This document shows positions 10,160 through 19,968 of a DNA stretch of 64,000 nt, piece after piece; positions within the stretch are counted from its first letter, which is position 1; each line of letters begins with the position of its first letter. The stretch is from the NCBI GenBank assembly GCA_947502405.1, contig CANMZT010000007.1, positions 62,001 to 126,000 on the forward strand, given 5' to 3'. The translations under genes and the position numbers were made by a program. The notes below the pieces were generated by a model. That model ran no database searches, was not told the origin of the DNA, and worked only from the letters and a program-made list of their open reading frames with translations. Source of the DNA: an uncultured Algibacter sp. (GTDB lineage Bacteria; Bacteroidota; Bacteroidia; Flavobacteriales; Flavobacteriaceae).

Positions 10160-11467
10160 TTAGTATTTAATCCATTTCATCAACTCTTTATAACTGGGTT
10201 TCTTTCCATACATTAAGATGCCTACACGATATATTTTTGCAGCAAACCAAACGGTAAACATAAACGATCCTACTAAGATAAGTAAAGATAGTGCTTGTTG
10301 CCAAAGCGGAACTCCAAACGGAATTCTCATAAGCATAACTACGGGAGATGTTAAAGGTATAAACGAAAACACTGTTGAAACCACACCATGCGGGTCTTCA
10401 ATAACTGTAAATATACCAATATAAACTGCCAGAATAAGTGGCATGATTATAGGTAACATAAACTGTTGTGTATCGGTTTCATTGTCTACTGCAGCTCCAA
10501 TAGCAGCATATAACGAACTATATAGTAAATAACCACTTATAAAAAATAAAATAAACGCAATAATTAAATTAACGAGTGGTAAACTCCAAAATGCAATTTT
10601 TAAAGATTCGATATCAAAATTGAATCCATTTAAAGATTGTTGCATAATTTCTTGTTGTGGCGTCTGAGTTTCAAACAAATTTATGCCAATAACTAAAGAG
10701 ACAATTAACATTAAAAAGCCACCAAGAATAATCCATATTACCAGTTGTGTAATTCCCGCTAATGAAGTTCCAATAATTTTACCAAGCATTAATTGTACAG
10801 GTTTTACAGAAGAAATAATAACCTCAATAATTCTACTTGTTTTCTCTTCAATAACACTACGCATAATCATATTACCATAAATAATGATGAACATAAATAG
10901 CAAATAACCGGCTGCACATCCAAAAATAAGTTTAAAAACACTACCTTCTTTTGATGTTTTTTCACCATCAAAACTCTCTTGAGCAATATCTATATTAACT
11001 TTAGTTGAATTTAGTGTTTCAACATCTATACCTTTGTTAGCTCTATTTCTTAAAGTTAATTCTGATTGAATATCATACTCTATATCTGAGATTAAAGTAA
11101 TTGATGGTGATTCTTCCGAATAAAAAGTAAAATCTTTTGAACTTGGTTTTCTTTCTGAAAAATTAAGAATATGCAATAACCCATAACCTTCAGATTCTTT
11201 AACCAATTCTTTAGCATCTTCCAGAGTCATTTCTGGCAATACATTATAAGAGGTGTTTTCAGATTTTTTTAATGAGTTTTCAATTAAACCTGACTCATCT
11301 AATACAGAAATCACTCTAACTTTATCACTATTTACTTGCGATAAATAGGCAACAACAGCTATTAGGGTAATAAATATTATAGGACTCAAAAAAGTCATTA
11401 TAATAAACGATTTGTTTTTAACTTTCGTTAAATATTCTCGTTTTATAATAAGTGGTAAATGGTTCAT
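10160..11467 (-). CDS. ABC transporter permease, NatB-like
   Basis: IKREYLTKVKNKSFIIMTFLSPI; EEKTSRIIEVIISSVKPVQLMLGKIIG. Confidence 0.88.
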   Translation of the reverse strand: MNHLPLIIKREYLTKVKNKSFIIMTFLSPIIFITLIAVVAYLSQVNSDKVRVISVLDESGLIENSLKKSENTSYNVLPEMTLEDAKELVKESEGYGLLHILNFSERKPSSKDFTFYSEESPSITLISDIEYDIQSELTLRNRANKGIDVETLNSTKVNIDIAQESFDGEKTSKEGSVFKLIFGCAAGYLLFMFIIIYGNMIMRSVIEEKTSRIIEVIISSVKPVQLMLGKIIGTSLAGITQLVIWIILGGFLMLIVSLVIGINLFETQTPQQEIMQQSLNGFNFDIESLKIAFWSLPLVNLIIAFILFFISGYLLYSSLYAAIGAAVDNETDTQQFMLPIIMPLILAVYIGIFTVIEDPHGVVSTVFSFIPLTSPVVMLMRIPFGVPLWQQALSLLILVGSFMFTVWFAAKIYRVGILMYGKKPSYKELMKWIKY

Positions 11468-11470
11468 AAA

Positions 11471-12397
11471 TTAATTATTCTTAACCGCTTGAATAAAGAT
11501 ATCGTTAACACTTGGTATGAGTTCAACAAAATGAGACACCTCACCTTTGTTAGTTAAATAATTTAATAATGCATTAGGACTTTCATTTTTTTGAAGCTTA
11601 ATATTTAGCTTCAACTCATCTTCTAAACTTTTAAAACTAGCTTTAGAAACATTAAATTTTTCAGATAGTTCTTTTTCTAGCTCAGAGTTATTATTGGTTC
11701 TAATTCCAACTTCATAAGTATTTATCTTGTATTGCCGTTTAACATCAACTAATTTACCGTCTAAGATTTTATTCGACTTATTTATTAGTGCAATATCATC
11801 ACATAATTCCTCTACAGACTCCATTCTATGTGTAGAGAATATAACCGTAGCTCCATTTTCTCGCAAACGTAAAATTTCATCTTTAATTAAATTGGCATTA
11901 ATAGGATCAAACCCTGAAAAAGGTTCATCAAAAATCAATAATTTGGGCTCATGAAGTACGGTAACAACAAATTGTATTTTTTGAGCCATCCCTTTGGAGA
12001 GCTCTTGAATTTTTTTGTTCCACCAGTCTCCTATTTCAAGTCGCTCAAACCAATATTTTAAACGTATTTTTGCTTCTGCTTTACTTAACCCTTTTAATTG
12101 CGCCAAATAAATAGCCTGTTCCCCTACCTTCATAGACTTGTATAAACCGCGTTCTTCAGGTAAATATCCAATATCTTTAATATGATTTTGATTCAGCAAT
12201 TCACCAGCTAATCGTACTGATCCAGAATCTGGAATTGTAATTTGGTTTATAATTCGAATAAGTGTTGTTTTACCTGCGCCATTAGGCCCTAATAGCCCAA
12301 AAATACTGCCTTGCGGTATATCTATAGAAACATCATTTAAAGCTCTAAAATCTCCAAAATATTTTGAAACATTTTTAACTTCAAGTAGGTTATTCAT
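11471..12397 (-). CDS. ABC transporter ATP-binding protein, NatA-like
   Basis: GPNGAGKTTLIR Walker A, LSKGMAQK signature, LLIFDEPFSGFDP Walker B. Confidence 0.92.
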   Translation of the reverse strand: MNNLLEVKNVSKYFGDFRALNDVSIDIPQGSIFGLLGPNGAGKTTLIRIINQITIPDSGSVRLAGELLNQNHIKDIGYLPEERGLYKSMKVGEQAIYLAQLKGLSKAEAKIRLKYWFERLEIGDWWNKKIQELSKGMAQKIQFVVTVLHEPKLLIFDEPFSGFDPINANLIKDEILRLRENGATVIFSTHRMESVEELCDDIALINKSNKILDGKLVDVKRQYKINTYEVGIRTNNNSELEKELSEKFNVSKASFKSLEDELKLNIKLQKNESPNALLNYLTNKGEVSHFVELIPSVNDIFIQAVKNN

Positions 12398-12746
12398 ACT
12401 CTATTTTTATTTCACTACTAATTTGTAAATATATTAAATGTTTAAGGTAGATACTTAACGCATTGATAATAAATATAATTTATAATCTAGATTAAACAGT
12501 TAGAATATTAAAGCATTTCCTTGTATAAATTTTGGATGATACCGACTTACAATTTGAAATTCGTCCGAAAGCTTTAAAATAACGGATTACTCTAAAAACA
12601 AAACCCACCCTTAATAAATTAAGGATGGGAAAAAAATTGCTATGAAAAAGAAAAATTACCACTAATATAAATTAGTGATATTCAAATATAGTTTTTTTTT
12701 CAATACTAATAGCAAAACTATTACATATCTTATCATTTTAAATCAA

Positions 12747-12775
12747 AAAATCCGCCTTTAAAAGCGGATTTCTCA
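12747..12775 (-). terminator. Terminator 3' of dnaJ
   Basis: AAATCCGCCTTTAAAAGCGGATTT hairpin. Confidence 0.5.
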
Positions 12776-12792
12776 TTTTTAGTATCTTCTTT

Positions 12793-13908
12793 TTACGAAA
12801 ACATGTCTTTTACTTTCTCAAAGAAAGACTTATCAGAACTTTCTGGCTTTGGTGAGAAATGCTCATCTTCTTGCATGGATTCAAAGAATTCTTTTTGTTG
12901 TTTATTTAACGTTTTGGGTGTCCAAACATTAACATGAACCAATAAATCTCCTTTTCCGTAACCATTTATACTTGGTATTCCTTTTCCGCGTAAGCGCAAA
13001 ATTTTACCAGACTGAACTCCAGCTTCAACCTTAATGCGTACTTTTCCAGTTACAGTATCAATTTCTTTTGATGTTCCTAAAACAGCTTCAGGGAAACTCA
13101 CATATAAATCGTAGTGTAAATTATCACCTTCACGTTGTAACTTATCGTGTTCTTCCTCTTCTATAACCACTATTAAATCTCCAGAAATCCCATTTCCAGG
13201 AGCTTCATTCCCTTTTCCTGATACTTTAAGTTGCATACCATCAACAACACCCGCAGGTATTTTAATAGATACAGTTTCTTCAGCAACTTTTAAACCTTGT
13301 GCATCGGCGTCACTTGGTTTTTTATCAATAGTTTGTCCTGCTCCTCCACAAACATTACACGGAGAAGATGTTTGCATTCTACCCAAAATGGTGTTAGCCA
13401 CACGAGTTACTTGTCCGGATCCGTTACAGGTAGAACATGTTTTATAAGTAGTTCCTGGAGCTTGAACTTTACGTTTTACTTTAACTTTCTTTTCAATACC
13501 ATTGGCAATTTCTTCCAAAGTAAGTTTAACACGAATACGAAGGTTGCTTCCCTTTACACGACGTTGGCCACCGCCACCGCCAAAACCTGAGAAACCACCA
13601 CCAAAGCCTCCGCCAAAGATATCTCCAAATTGGCTAAAGATATCATCCATATTCATGCCGCCGCCGCCAAAACCACCGCCATTCTCAAAGGCTTGGTGAC
13701 CATATTGATCGTAACGAGCTTTTTTATTATCATCGCTTAAAACCTCGTAAGCTTCAGCCGCTTCTTTAAATTTTGCTTCGGCCTCTTTATTATCAGGGTT
13801 TTTATCCGGATGAAACTCTATAGCCTTTTTTCTGTAAGCCTTTTTTATTTCAGCAGCACTTGCCCCTTTGCTAATCCCTAATACTTCGTAATAATCTCTT
13901 TTAGCCAT
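12793..13908 (-). CDS. dnaJ: Molecular chaperone DnaJ
   Basis: J domain with HPDKNPD, G/F region, CxxCxGxG zinc motifs, C-terminal domain. Confidence 0.97.
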   Translation of the reverse strand: MAKRDYYEVLGISKGASAAEIKKAYRKKAIEFHPDKNPDNKEAEAKFKEAAEAYEVLSDDNKKARYDQYGHQAFENGGGFGGGGMNMDDIFSQFGDIFGGGFGGGFSGFGGGGGQRRVKGSNLRIRVKLTLEEIANGIEKKVKVKRKVQAPGTTYKTCSTCNGSGQVTRVANTILGRMQTSSPCNVCGGAGQTIDKKPSDADAQGLKVAEETVSIKIPAGVVDGMQLKVSGKGNEAPGNGISGDLIVVIEEEEHDKLQREGDNLHYDLYVSFPEAVLGTSKEIDTVTGKVRIKVEAGVQSGKILRLRGKGIPSINGYGKGDLLVHVNVWTPKTLNKQQKEFFESMQEDEHFSPKPESSDKSFFEKVKDMFS

Positions 13909-13917
13909 AACTTAGAT

Positions 13918-14466
13918 TTATTGACCTATAACTACTTTTGGAAAACGAATAATTTTTTCGCCCAAAACATATCCTTTTTCAACAATATCGATAATTTTAC
14001 CTTTCATATCATCACTTGGCGCTGGTATTTGCGTAATAGCTTCATGATTGTCGGCATTAAATACATCCCCTTTGTTAACCTCCATTGGCTTCAAGCCTTT
14101 TTGCTCTAAAGTTTTTATTAATTTTTGATAAATTAATAACACGCCTTTACGCAACTCTTCGGCTTCTTTATCTTCTTCAATATGCATTAACGCCCGCTCA
14201 AAATCATCAAGCACTGGAAGTAATGTTTTCATAACATCTTCACTGGCTGTTGAGAATAATTCGATACGTTCTTTAGCTGTACGCCTTTTATAATTTTCAA
14301 ACTCTGCAAACAAGCGTAAAAACTTATCCTTTTCCTGTTTTAACTCAGTTTCAAGTTTTTCCTCTTTAGTTTGTTCTTCTATAACTTGTTCTTCAACTTC
14401 AACAGTTTCTGCTTGTGTTGCTTCTGCTTGTTCTTGTTCTATATCTTTTTTATCTTTTTTACTCAT
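13918..14466 (-). CDS. grpE: Nucleotide exchange factor GrpE (likely start MSKKDKKD)
   Basis: RLFAEFENYKRRTAKER...LLPVLDDFERA; adjacent to dnaJ. Confidence 0.95.
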   Translation of the reverse strand: MSKKDKKDIEQEQAEATQAETVEVEEQVIEEQTKEEKLETELKQEKDKFLRLFAEFENYKRRTAKERIELFSTASEDVMKTLLPVLDDFERALMHIEEDKEAEELRKGVLLIYQKLIKTLEQKGLKPMEVNKGDVFNADNHEAITQIPAPSDDMKGKIIDIVEKGYVLGEKIIRFPKVVIGQ

Positions 14467-14635
14467 GGTAAATCCAATTTTTTTCAATCTCATTTTAAGT
14501 TGGCAAAAGTACTGCCAATATTATAAAAATGTCATAATGTCATTAAAATAATTTTAATTTTTTTTTTGATAGCTAATCCCTAATTTTACGACACAGTATT
14601 TAATAATTTTAATTATAAACACTAAAACATTTAAA

Positions 14636-15289
14636 ATGAAAAAGAATTTTTTAAAAATTTTATTTATTACAGCATTAACGGTTTCTTTTACAAGTTGTAA
14701 AGACAAAGCAAAAGAAGCTGAAACTACTGCTGCTGAAGCTGTTGAAGAAACTACAAATTCTGAAAGCTTTTCTGTTAACACTGAAGCATCATCTATTGAA
14801 TGGAAAGGTTTTAAACCCACAGGGTCTCACAATGGAACTATTGCAATTGAAAACGGTGTATTAGATGTAGCCAACGGAAAAATTGTTGGTGGTACTTTTT
14901 TAATTGACATGAATTCTATTGTAGTAACAGATATTCCTGCGGAAGAAGAAGGAAATGCAAAGCTTGCTGGACATTTAAAAAGTGCTGACTTTTTTGATGT
15001 TGAAAACCACCCAAGTGCTGGTTTTACCATTACAGGTCTGGAAGTTGTTGAAGGTAAAACAATGCTTTCTGGCAACTTATCGCTAAAGGATGCTAAAAAT
15101 AACGTAACATTTCCTGTAACTGTTTCAAATGAAAATGGTGTTATAACACTTACCAGCGAAACGTTTACTATTGACAGAAGTAAATGGAATATTAAATATG
15201 GATCAAAATCTTTCTTTGATAATTTAGGTGATAAATTTATTAATGATGATATGGAATTAAAAGTTATGGTTAAGGCTGCTAAGGCTTAA
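14636..15289 (+). CDS. YceI-family lipoprotein
   Basis: Lipobox FTSCK; SIEWKGFKPTGSHNGTI, FTIDRSKWNIKYGSKSFFD. Confidence 0.9.
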   Translation: MKKNFLKILFITALTVSFTSCKDKAKEAETTAAEAVEETTNSESFSVNTEASSIEWKGFKPTGSHNGTIAIENGVLDVANGKIVGGTFLIDMNSIVVTDIPAEEEGNAKLAGHLKSADFFDVENHPSAGFTITGLEVVEGKTMLSGNLSLKDAKNNVTFPVTVSNENGVITLTSETFTIDRSKWNIKYGSKSFFDNLGDKFINDDMELKVMVKAAKA

Positions 15290-15310
15290 TTGATAAATTA
15301 TATTTTTTAA

Positions 15311-15340
15311 AAAAACCACCTTAAAAATAAGGTGGTTTTT
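15311..15340 (+). terminator. Terminator after yceI-like gene
   Basis: AAAAACCACCTTA-AAAA-TAAGGTGGTTTTT. Confidence 0.75.
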
Positions 15341-15352
15341 ATTTTAATAAAC

Positions 15353-15425
15353 TTGACTTTGTAAAAATTTTCTACTAACTTCGTTTAACGGGGAATATAA
15401 GCCATTACATAATGGTGCATATCCA
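15353..15425 (+). promoter_or_regulatory. Cassette-like upstream module, copy L1
   Basis: TTGACTTTG-N14-TAACTTCGTTTAACGGGGAATATAAGCCATTACATAATGGTGCATATCC; aligns with 32979 and 57176. Confidence 0.6.
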
Positions 15426-15462
15426 GAAATATGTAAGCAACAAGCTAAAAATACAGAACCCT

Positions 15463-15966
15463 ATGATACATTTAATTTGGTCAATAATAAACGGAATAAT
15501 TTTTTTGTACTTTTTATATTTGATTGTGGGTTTTATAGCAAAAGGAAGACGAATTTTTAAACCTCAATTTAAAGTTGTTTCTATTTTTATAATGGTAATC
15601 GGTATTATCCAAATAATTTCTGCTTCAAACTCGAAAAAAAACACAAATCGAATAATAATAAATGACGAGTATAAGAAAACAAATAACTCAAAAATTAAAA
15701 ACGTAATTCTTGAAGATAATTTGACTTTCGACATAAATATGCTCGTAAAATATTCAATTGACAATAAAGAATTTATACCAATAGAAAGCAATAGTTTTTT
15801 GACTGGATTAGTTAGTGGCTATATTTGGGAATTTAAGTCCATTCAAATAAACAATCACAAACCGAATGAAAAATCGAAATATATCGCTAACGGAATTTTG
15901 AAATGGAATCTATTCGGAATTAATATTTATAGTGAATCGAAAACATTTAGTGGAATTATGGAATAG
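15463..15966 (+). CDS. Hypothetical membrane protein, single gene of putative cassette L1
   Basis: ORF 15412-15966; the first ATG lies inside the repeated module, so MIHLIWSIINGIIF is the likelier start. Two TM segments. Confidence 0.55.
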   Translation: MIHLIWSIINGIIFLYFLYLIVGFIAKGRRIFKPQFKVVSIFIMVIGIIQIISASNSKKNTNRIIINDEYKKTNNSKIKNVILEDNLTFDINMLVKYSIDNKEFIPIESNSFLTGLVSGYIWEFKSIQINNHKPNEKSKYIANGILKWNLFGINIYSESKTFSGIME

Positions 15967-16099
15967 TAAAAGCCTGTTGATAACAGCTTAAATAGCTCAT
16001 AGCTAATTATTAGAGGTTGAGCATATATGGAAAGTCGTCAAATTTAAAAATCTGGCTTGTGCTAAATCCGAAAATAATCGCTAATTAAATCGTAACTGA

Positions 16100-16111
16100 C
16101 CGTTAAACGAA
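16100..16111. repeat. 12-bp inverted partner of the L1 upstream site
   Basis: CCGTTAAACGAA is the exact reverse complement of TTCGTTTAACGG at 15380-15391. Confidence 0.55.
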
Positions 16112-16120
16112 CCAAAAAAA

Positions 16121-17026
16121 TCACTGCAACAAACTCTTTAAAGCAGGTTCTAAACAATTATACTCAAAATGGAATCCTTTATTCTCAATGGTTTTAGAGC
16201 TTACACGCTGACTTTCAAACAATATTATATGCATTTCGCCTAAAATAAGTTTCATTAAAAACTTTGGAATATTGGGCATAAATAAGGGTTTATTTAAAAC
16301 ACTTGCAGCGGTTTTTGTTAACTCTGTATTTGTTACAGGGTTTGGAGCAACGCCATTATAAACACCTTCAATCTTATTTTGTAATACATAAACAAACATG
16401 TTTGATAAATCTTGAATATGAATCCACGATTGCCATTGCTTACCAGTGCCAAAAGCAGCTCCAACGCCCAACTTAATGGGTTTTACAATTTCTTTTAGTG
16501 CACCACCTTTTTCAGATAAAACTAAACCAATTCTTATTTTAGTAATGGTTATATTTAGTTTAGAAAATTCGTCTACAGCTTGCTCCCAAACGGAAACGAC
16601 CTGACCCAAAAAGGAGGAACTAATTTCGTTATGTGTTTGGTCGTAATAATTAGTTAATGAATCAGGATAAATTCCAATGGCACTTGCTGAAACTACTTGT
16701 TTTACTTTATGCTCTATGTTTTTAAGCGTATTAATTAATAAAGCTGTGGTTTCAGTTCTGCTCGAAATAACAACTTTTTTATAACTAGGAGTCCATCGTT
16801 TTGAAATTGTAGCTCCTGCTAAATGAATTATAGCATCAACATCTTTAAAACAGTTTTTGTCAATTTCATTATTTTTAGGATTCCAATAAAACCCTTTATA
16901 ATTTTCTTGTTGAGATATTTTAGATTTCCTAGTGCTTAAGTAATTAACTTCAATATCTTTTTCATGGCAGCGTTTAACAATTTCTTGCCCAATTAAACCG
17001 GTTGCTCCTGTTATTAAAACTCGCAT
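16121..17026 (-). CDS. TIGR01777-family epimerase
   Basis: MRVLITGATGLIGQEIV; HLAGATISKRWTPSYK; SASAIGIYP. Confidence 0.9.
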   Translation of the reverse strand: MRVLITGATGLIGQEIVKRCHEKDIEVNYLSTRKSKISQQENYKGFYWNPKNNEIDKNCFKDVDAIIHLAGATISKRWTPSYKKVVISSRTETTALLINTLKNIEHKVKQVVSASAIGIYPDSLTNYYDQTHNEISSSFLGQVVSVWEQAVDEFSKLNITITKIRIGLVLSEKGGALKEIVKPIKLGVGAAFGTGKQWQSWIHIQDLSNMFVYVLQNKIEGVYNGVAPNPVTNTELTKTAASVLNKPLFMPNIPKFLMKLILGEMHIILFESQRVSSKTIENKGFHFEYNCLEPALKSLLQ

Positions 17027-17161
17027 TTTCTTTTTTTTTATAAAGTTACGGAATGATAAATAGCCTTACTAAGATTTTAGCTAAGGTTTAACAGATTCTT
17101 TAAAACAAAAATGGACATATGAATATAAGTTAATCAAACTTCTTTGATAGCTCTAAGCATT

Positions 17162-17890
17162 TTATTTCTTTAGAGTATCTGAATGTTTAGTTGCCCGCAA
17201 CATTTCTCGTTTACCTGGTGGCCCTGGTAGCCTTTCTACAGTAAAACCAACTGCTTGCATTGCTCTACGGACACTACCTTTTGCTGAATAGGTTACTAGT
17301 ATGCCGTTTGGTTTTAACGCTCTAAACATGATTTTAAATATAGCCTCAGTCCATAACTCGGGTTGTACTCTGGCTCCAAAGGCATCAAAATATATAATAT
17401 GATGCACTTCTGAATCTTTGATTTCTGAAAAGAAATGCTTTTGTTTTGTTAATATAAAGTTGTTATTTATTTGATGCTTTTCTTCCCATGATACATTGTG
17501 AAGTTTTTGAAAGTCTGTTTCATTTTTTTGTGCTTTTAGAGCATCAATATAATTTAAGGCTTTAATCTCTTCTTCTGAAACAGGATAGGCTTCTACACCT
17601 TTATAGTTTATACCTAATTTTAGCTTTTGTGCTTCTAAAAGAGTTATGAAAGCGTTGAGACCTGTACCGAAACCGATTTCTAGGATGCATGTATTTTTAT
17701 GAGACTTCTCGACTACACTCGAAGTGACATCAAGAGTAGATTTTTGTTTGTAGAAGTAATGCAACCCGTGTTTTATAAAAACATGATATGCTTCTTGAAT
17801 AGCACCATGTTTGGAATGGTATTGTTCATTCCAGTCTGGGAGGTGTATGGTTGTAGAACCGTCTGCGGTTTTAATTATTTCGCGTTTCAT
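17162..17890 (-). CDS. mnmD: tRNA (5-methylaminomethyl-2-thiouridine)(34)-methyltransferase MnmD
   Basis: EYHSKHGAIQEAYHVFIKHGL-like N-terminus, EIGFGTGLNAF, YFDAFGARVQPELWT, TYSAKGSVRRAMQAVGFTVERLPGPPGKREMLRA. Confidence 0.92.
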   Translation of the reverse strand: MKREIIKTADGSTTIHLPDWNEQYHSKHGAIQEAYHVFIKHGLHYFYKQKSTLDVTSSVVEKSHKNTCILEIGFGTGLNAFITLLEAQKLKLGINYKGVEAYPVSEEEIKALNYIDALKAQKNETDFQKLHNVSWEEKHQINNNFILTKQKHFFSEIKDSEVHHIIYFDAFGARVQPELWTEAIFKIMFRALKPNGILVTYSAKGSVRRAMQAVGFTVERLPGPPGKREMLRATKHSDTLKK

Positions 17891-17955
17891 TAATTTTTAA
17901 TTGCTTTTGCAAATGACCCCAAGCGCTGTTTAGTGTTTGACTTTGGCGTATGTGC

Positions 17956-18050
17956 GCGCTAGGGATTGTAGTGGATAGCTTTTGGCGAGGCGTGCATCGA
18001 GCCAAAACTTGTAACGGAAAGCCCGACCCTTGGGTAGCGCCCAAATAATT
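17956..18050 (-). repeat. Dispersed element copy B
   Basis: Ends GCGCTA/TAGCGC; inner hairpin TTTTGGC...GCCAAAA (17980-18007). Confidence 0.6.
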
Positions 18051-18554
18051 TTATTGTGCTACCAAAACACCATCGGCCTCAAAAGAATACGTACGTTTAG
18101 GTTGCGTAATTGCAGCAATTTCTTCGGGAGATTTTCCTGCATCTTCTGCGTAATGTTGCTGCTCATCAACCGAAACCTCTTTTACATAGGCTTTACCATT
18201 TATAATTACTTCTTTGCCAGCGATATATTTGGGTACAAAAAAACCATAGTCCTTAAATTTAACCATAACCTCGCTACTATCGTCTAAACTTAAACGCATC
18301 CAGCAGCCTTTAGCTTGACATACACTATTCACTTTGGCTATCATTTTAGAATTTATGCTATCCCCTGATTGCATGGTTTTGTAATGAGCTGCCATAGATT
18401 TGGCTTCAATAGCATCATGGGCAACTATTTCTTTACCGAACGAGGCGTATTTTGTTTTCTCTGTTTCTGTTTGGTTTGTAGTTACTTCTTGACTTTTGTT
18501 TTTACAAGAATTTAACATCAAAACACATATTATTGCTAAGCTTATTGACTTCAT
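18051..18554 (-). CDS. DUF4920-like lipoprotein
   Basis: Lipobox LNSCK; CQAKGCWMRLSLDDSSEVMVKFKDYGFFVPKYIAGKEVIINGKAY. Confidence 0.8.
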   Translation of the reverse strand: MKSISLAIICVLMLNSCKNKSQEVTTNQTETEKTKYASFGKEIVAHDAIEAKSMAAHYKTMQSGDSINSKMIAKVNSVCQAKGCWMRLSLDDSSEVMVKFKDYGFFVPKYIAGKEVIINGKAYVKEVSVDEQQHYAEDAGKSPEEIAAITQPKRTYSFEADGVLVAQ

Positions 18555-18648
18555 GGTATAAATATTTCAATTTTAATCGATTTATGTAAATATACCGCTT
18601 TTTTAAAAACGTTTTTAGTTAAATTTGTAGTGTAAAATAACGAGACTT

Positions 18649-19716
18649 ATGAACGCTATAATCAATGATATTGAGATTGTAAGGGCTAAAACCTCGAAAA
18701 TCAACGACGTAGATTTTGATAATTTGAAATTTGGGCATGTTTTCTCTGATCATATGCTAGAATGTAATTTTAAAAATGGTAAGTGGGAAGCACCAAAAGT
18801 GATTCCTTATCAACCCATTACTTTAGAACCTTCTGCCAAAATTTTTCACTATGGGCAGTCAGTTTTTGAAGGTATGAAGGCTTACAAAGATACTGATGAG
18901 AATGTCTGGTTATTTCGTCCGTTAGAGAATTTTAAACGCTTGAATATTTCTTCGAAGCGTTTGGCAATTCCTGAGTTACCAGAAAACTACTTTATGGATG
19001 GTTTAAAGGCTTTATTGGAAGTTGATAAAGATTGGATTCCAAAAAAAGATGGAAGTTCTCTATACATAAGACCGTTTGTTTTTGCTTCTGGCCAAGGATT
19101 CCATGCGTCTCCCGCAGATGAATATAAATTTATTATATGCACAGCACCTTCTGGAGCTTATTTTGCAGGTGAAGTTCGGGTTTTAATTGAAGAAAAATAT
19201 TCGCGTTCTGCAAATGGTGGTGTTGGTTTTGCTAAAGCTGGAGGAAATTACGCTGGACAATTTTATCCTACGCAATTGGCTATTGAAAAAGGCTACCAAC
19301 AAGTAATTTGGACTGACGATAATACACATGAGTATATTGAAGAGGCTGGCGCTATGAATATTTTTGTTCGTATTAATGATACACTAATTACAGGGCCAAC
19401 TAGTGATAGAATTCTTGATGGTATTACTCGAAAAAGTATTATAGAATTAGCTAAAGCTGAAGGTATTGCTGTTGAAGTTAGAAAAATAACGGTTAGTGAA
19501 GTTGTAGAAGCTGCTAAAAACGGATCGCTTAAAGAGATGTTTGGAGCAGGAACTGCTGCTGTGATTTCACCTATTTCTGGTTTTGGTTTTAAGGATGCCG
19601 ATTATGAGTTACCAAAACTTGATGATACCTTTGCTAGTTATTTGAAAAAACGCATTACTGATATACAAACTAATAAGTGTGAAGATCCTTTTGGTTGGCG
19701 TTATCAGGTAAAATAG
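18649..19716 (+). CDS. ilvE: Branched-chain amino acid aminotransferase
   Basis: HYGQSVFEGMKAY, YIEEAGAMNIFV, GAGTAAVISPI motifs. Confidence 0.93.
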   Translation: MNAIINDIEIVRAKTSKINDVDFDNLKFGHVFSDHMLECNFKNGKWEAPKVIPYQPITLEPSAKIFHYGQSVFEGMKAYKDTDENVWLFRPLENFKRLNISSKRLAIPELPENYFMDGLKALLEVDKDWIPKKDGSSLYIRPFVFASGQGFHASPADEYKFIICTAPSGAYFAGEVRVLIEEKYSRSANGGVGFAKAGGNYAGQFYPTQLAIEKGYQQVIWTDDNTHEYIEEAGAMNIFVRINDTLITGPTSDRILDGITRKSIIELAKAEGIAVEVRKITVSEVVEAAKNGSLKEMFGAGTAAVISPISGFGFKDADYELPKLDDTFASYLKKRITDIQTNKCEDPFGWRYQVK

Positions 19717-19968
19717 AATACTCAGAAAAAAGAGAGCTAGTAAGATAGTTCTCTTTTTAGTTTTATTAAAGCACATTGACGTTTCTTAACATTTGTGTTA
19801 CATTCTAAATATTTATTTTGTACTTAAATACTACAAACAGTAATAGCAAATAGTATTGTTTTTTATCGATAATCTGCCTAATTCTATTCTAAATAGTTAG
19901 AAACTAAGACAATTCATTCATTTATTTACAATTTTTTTTAAGTTTGCGTATTAACAAAAATCAAACTT

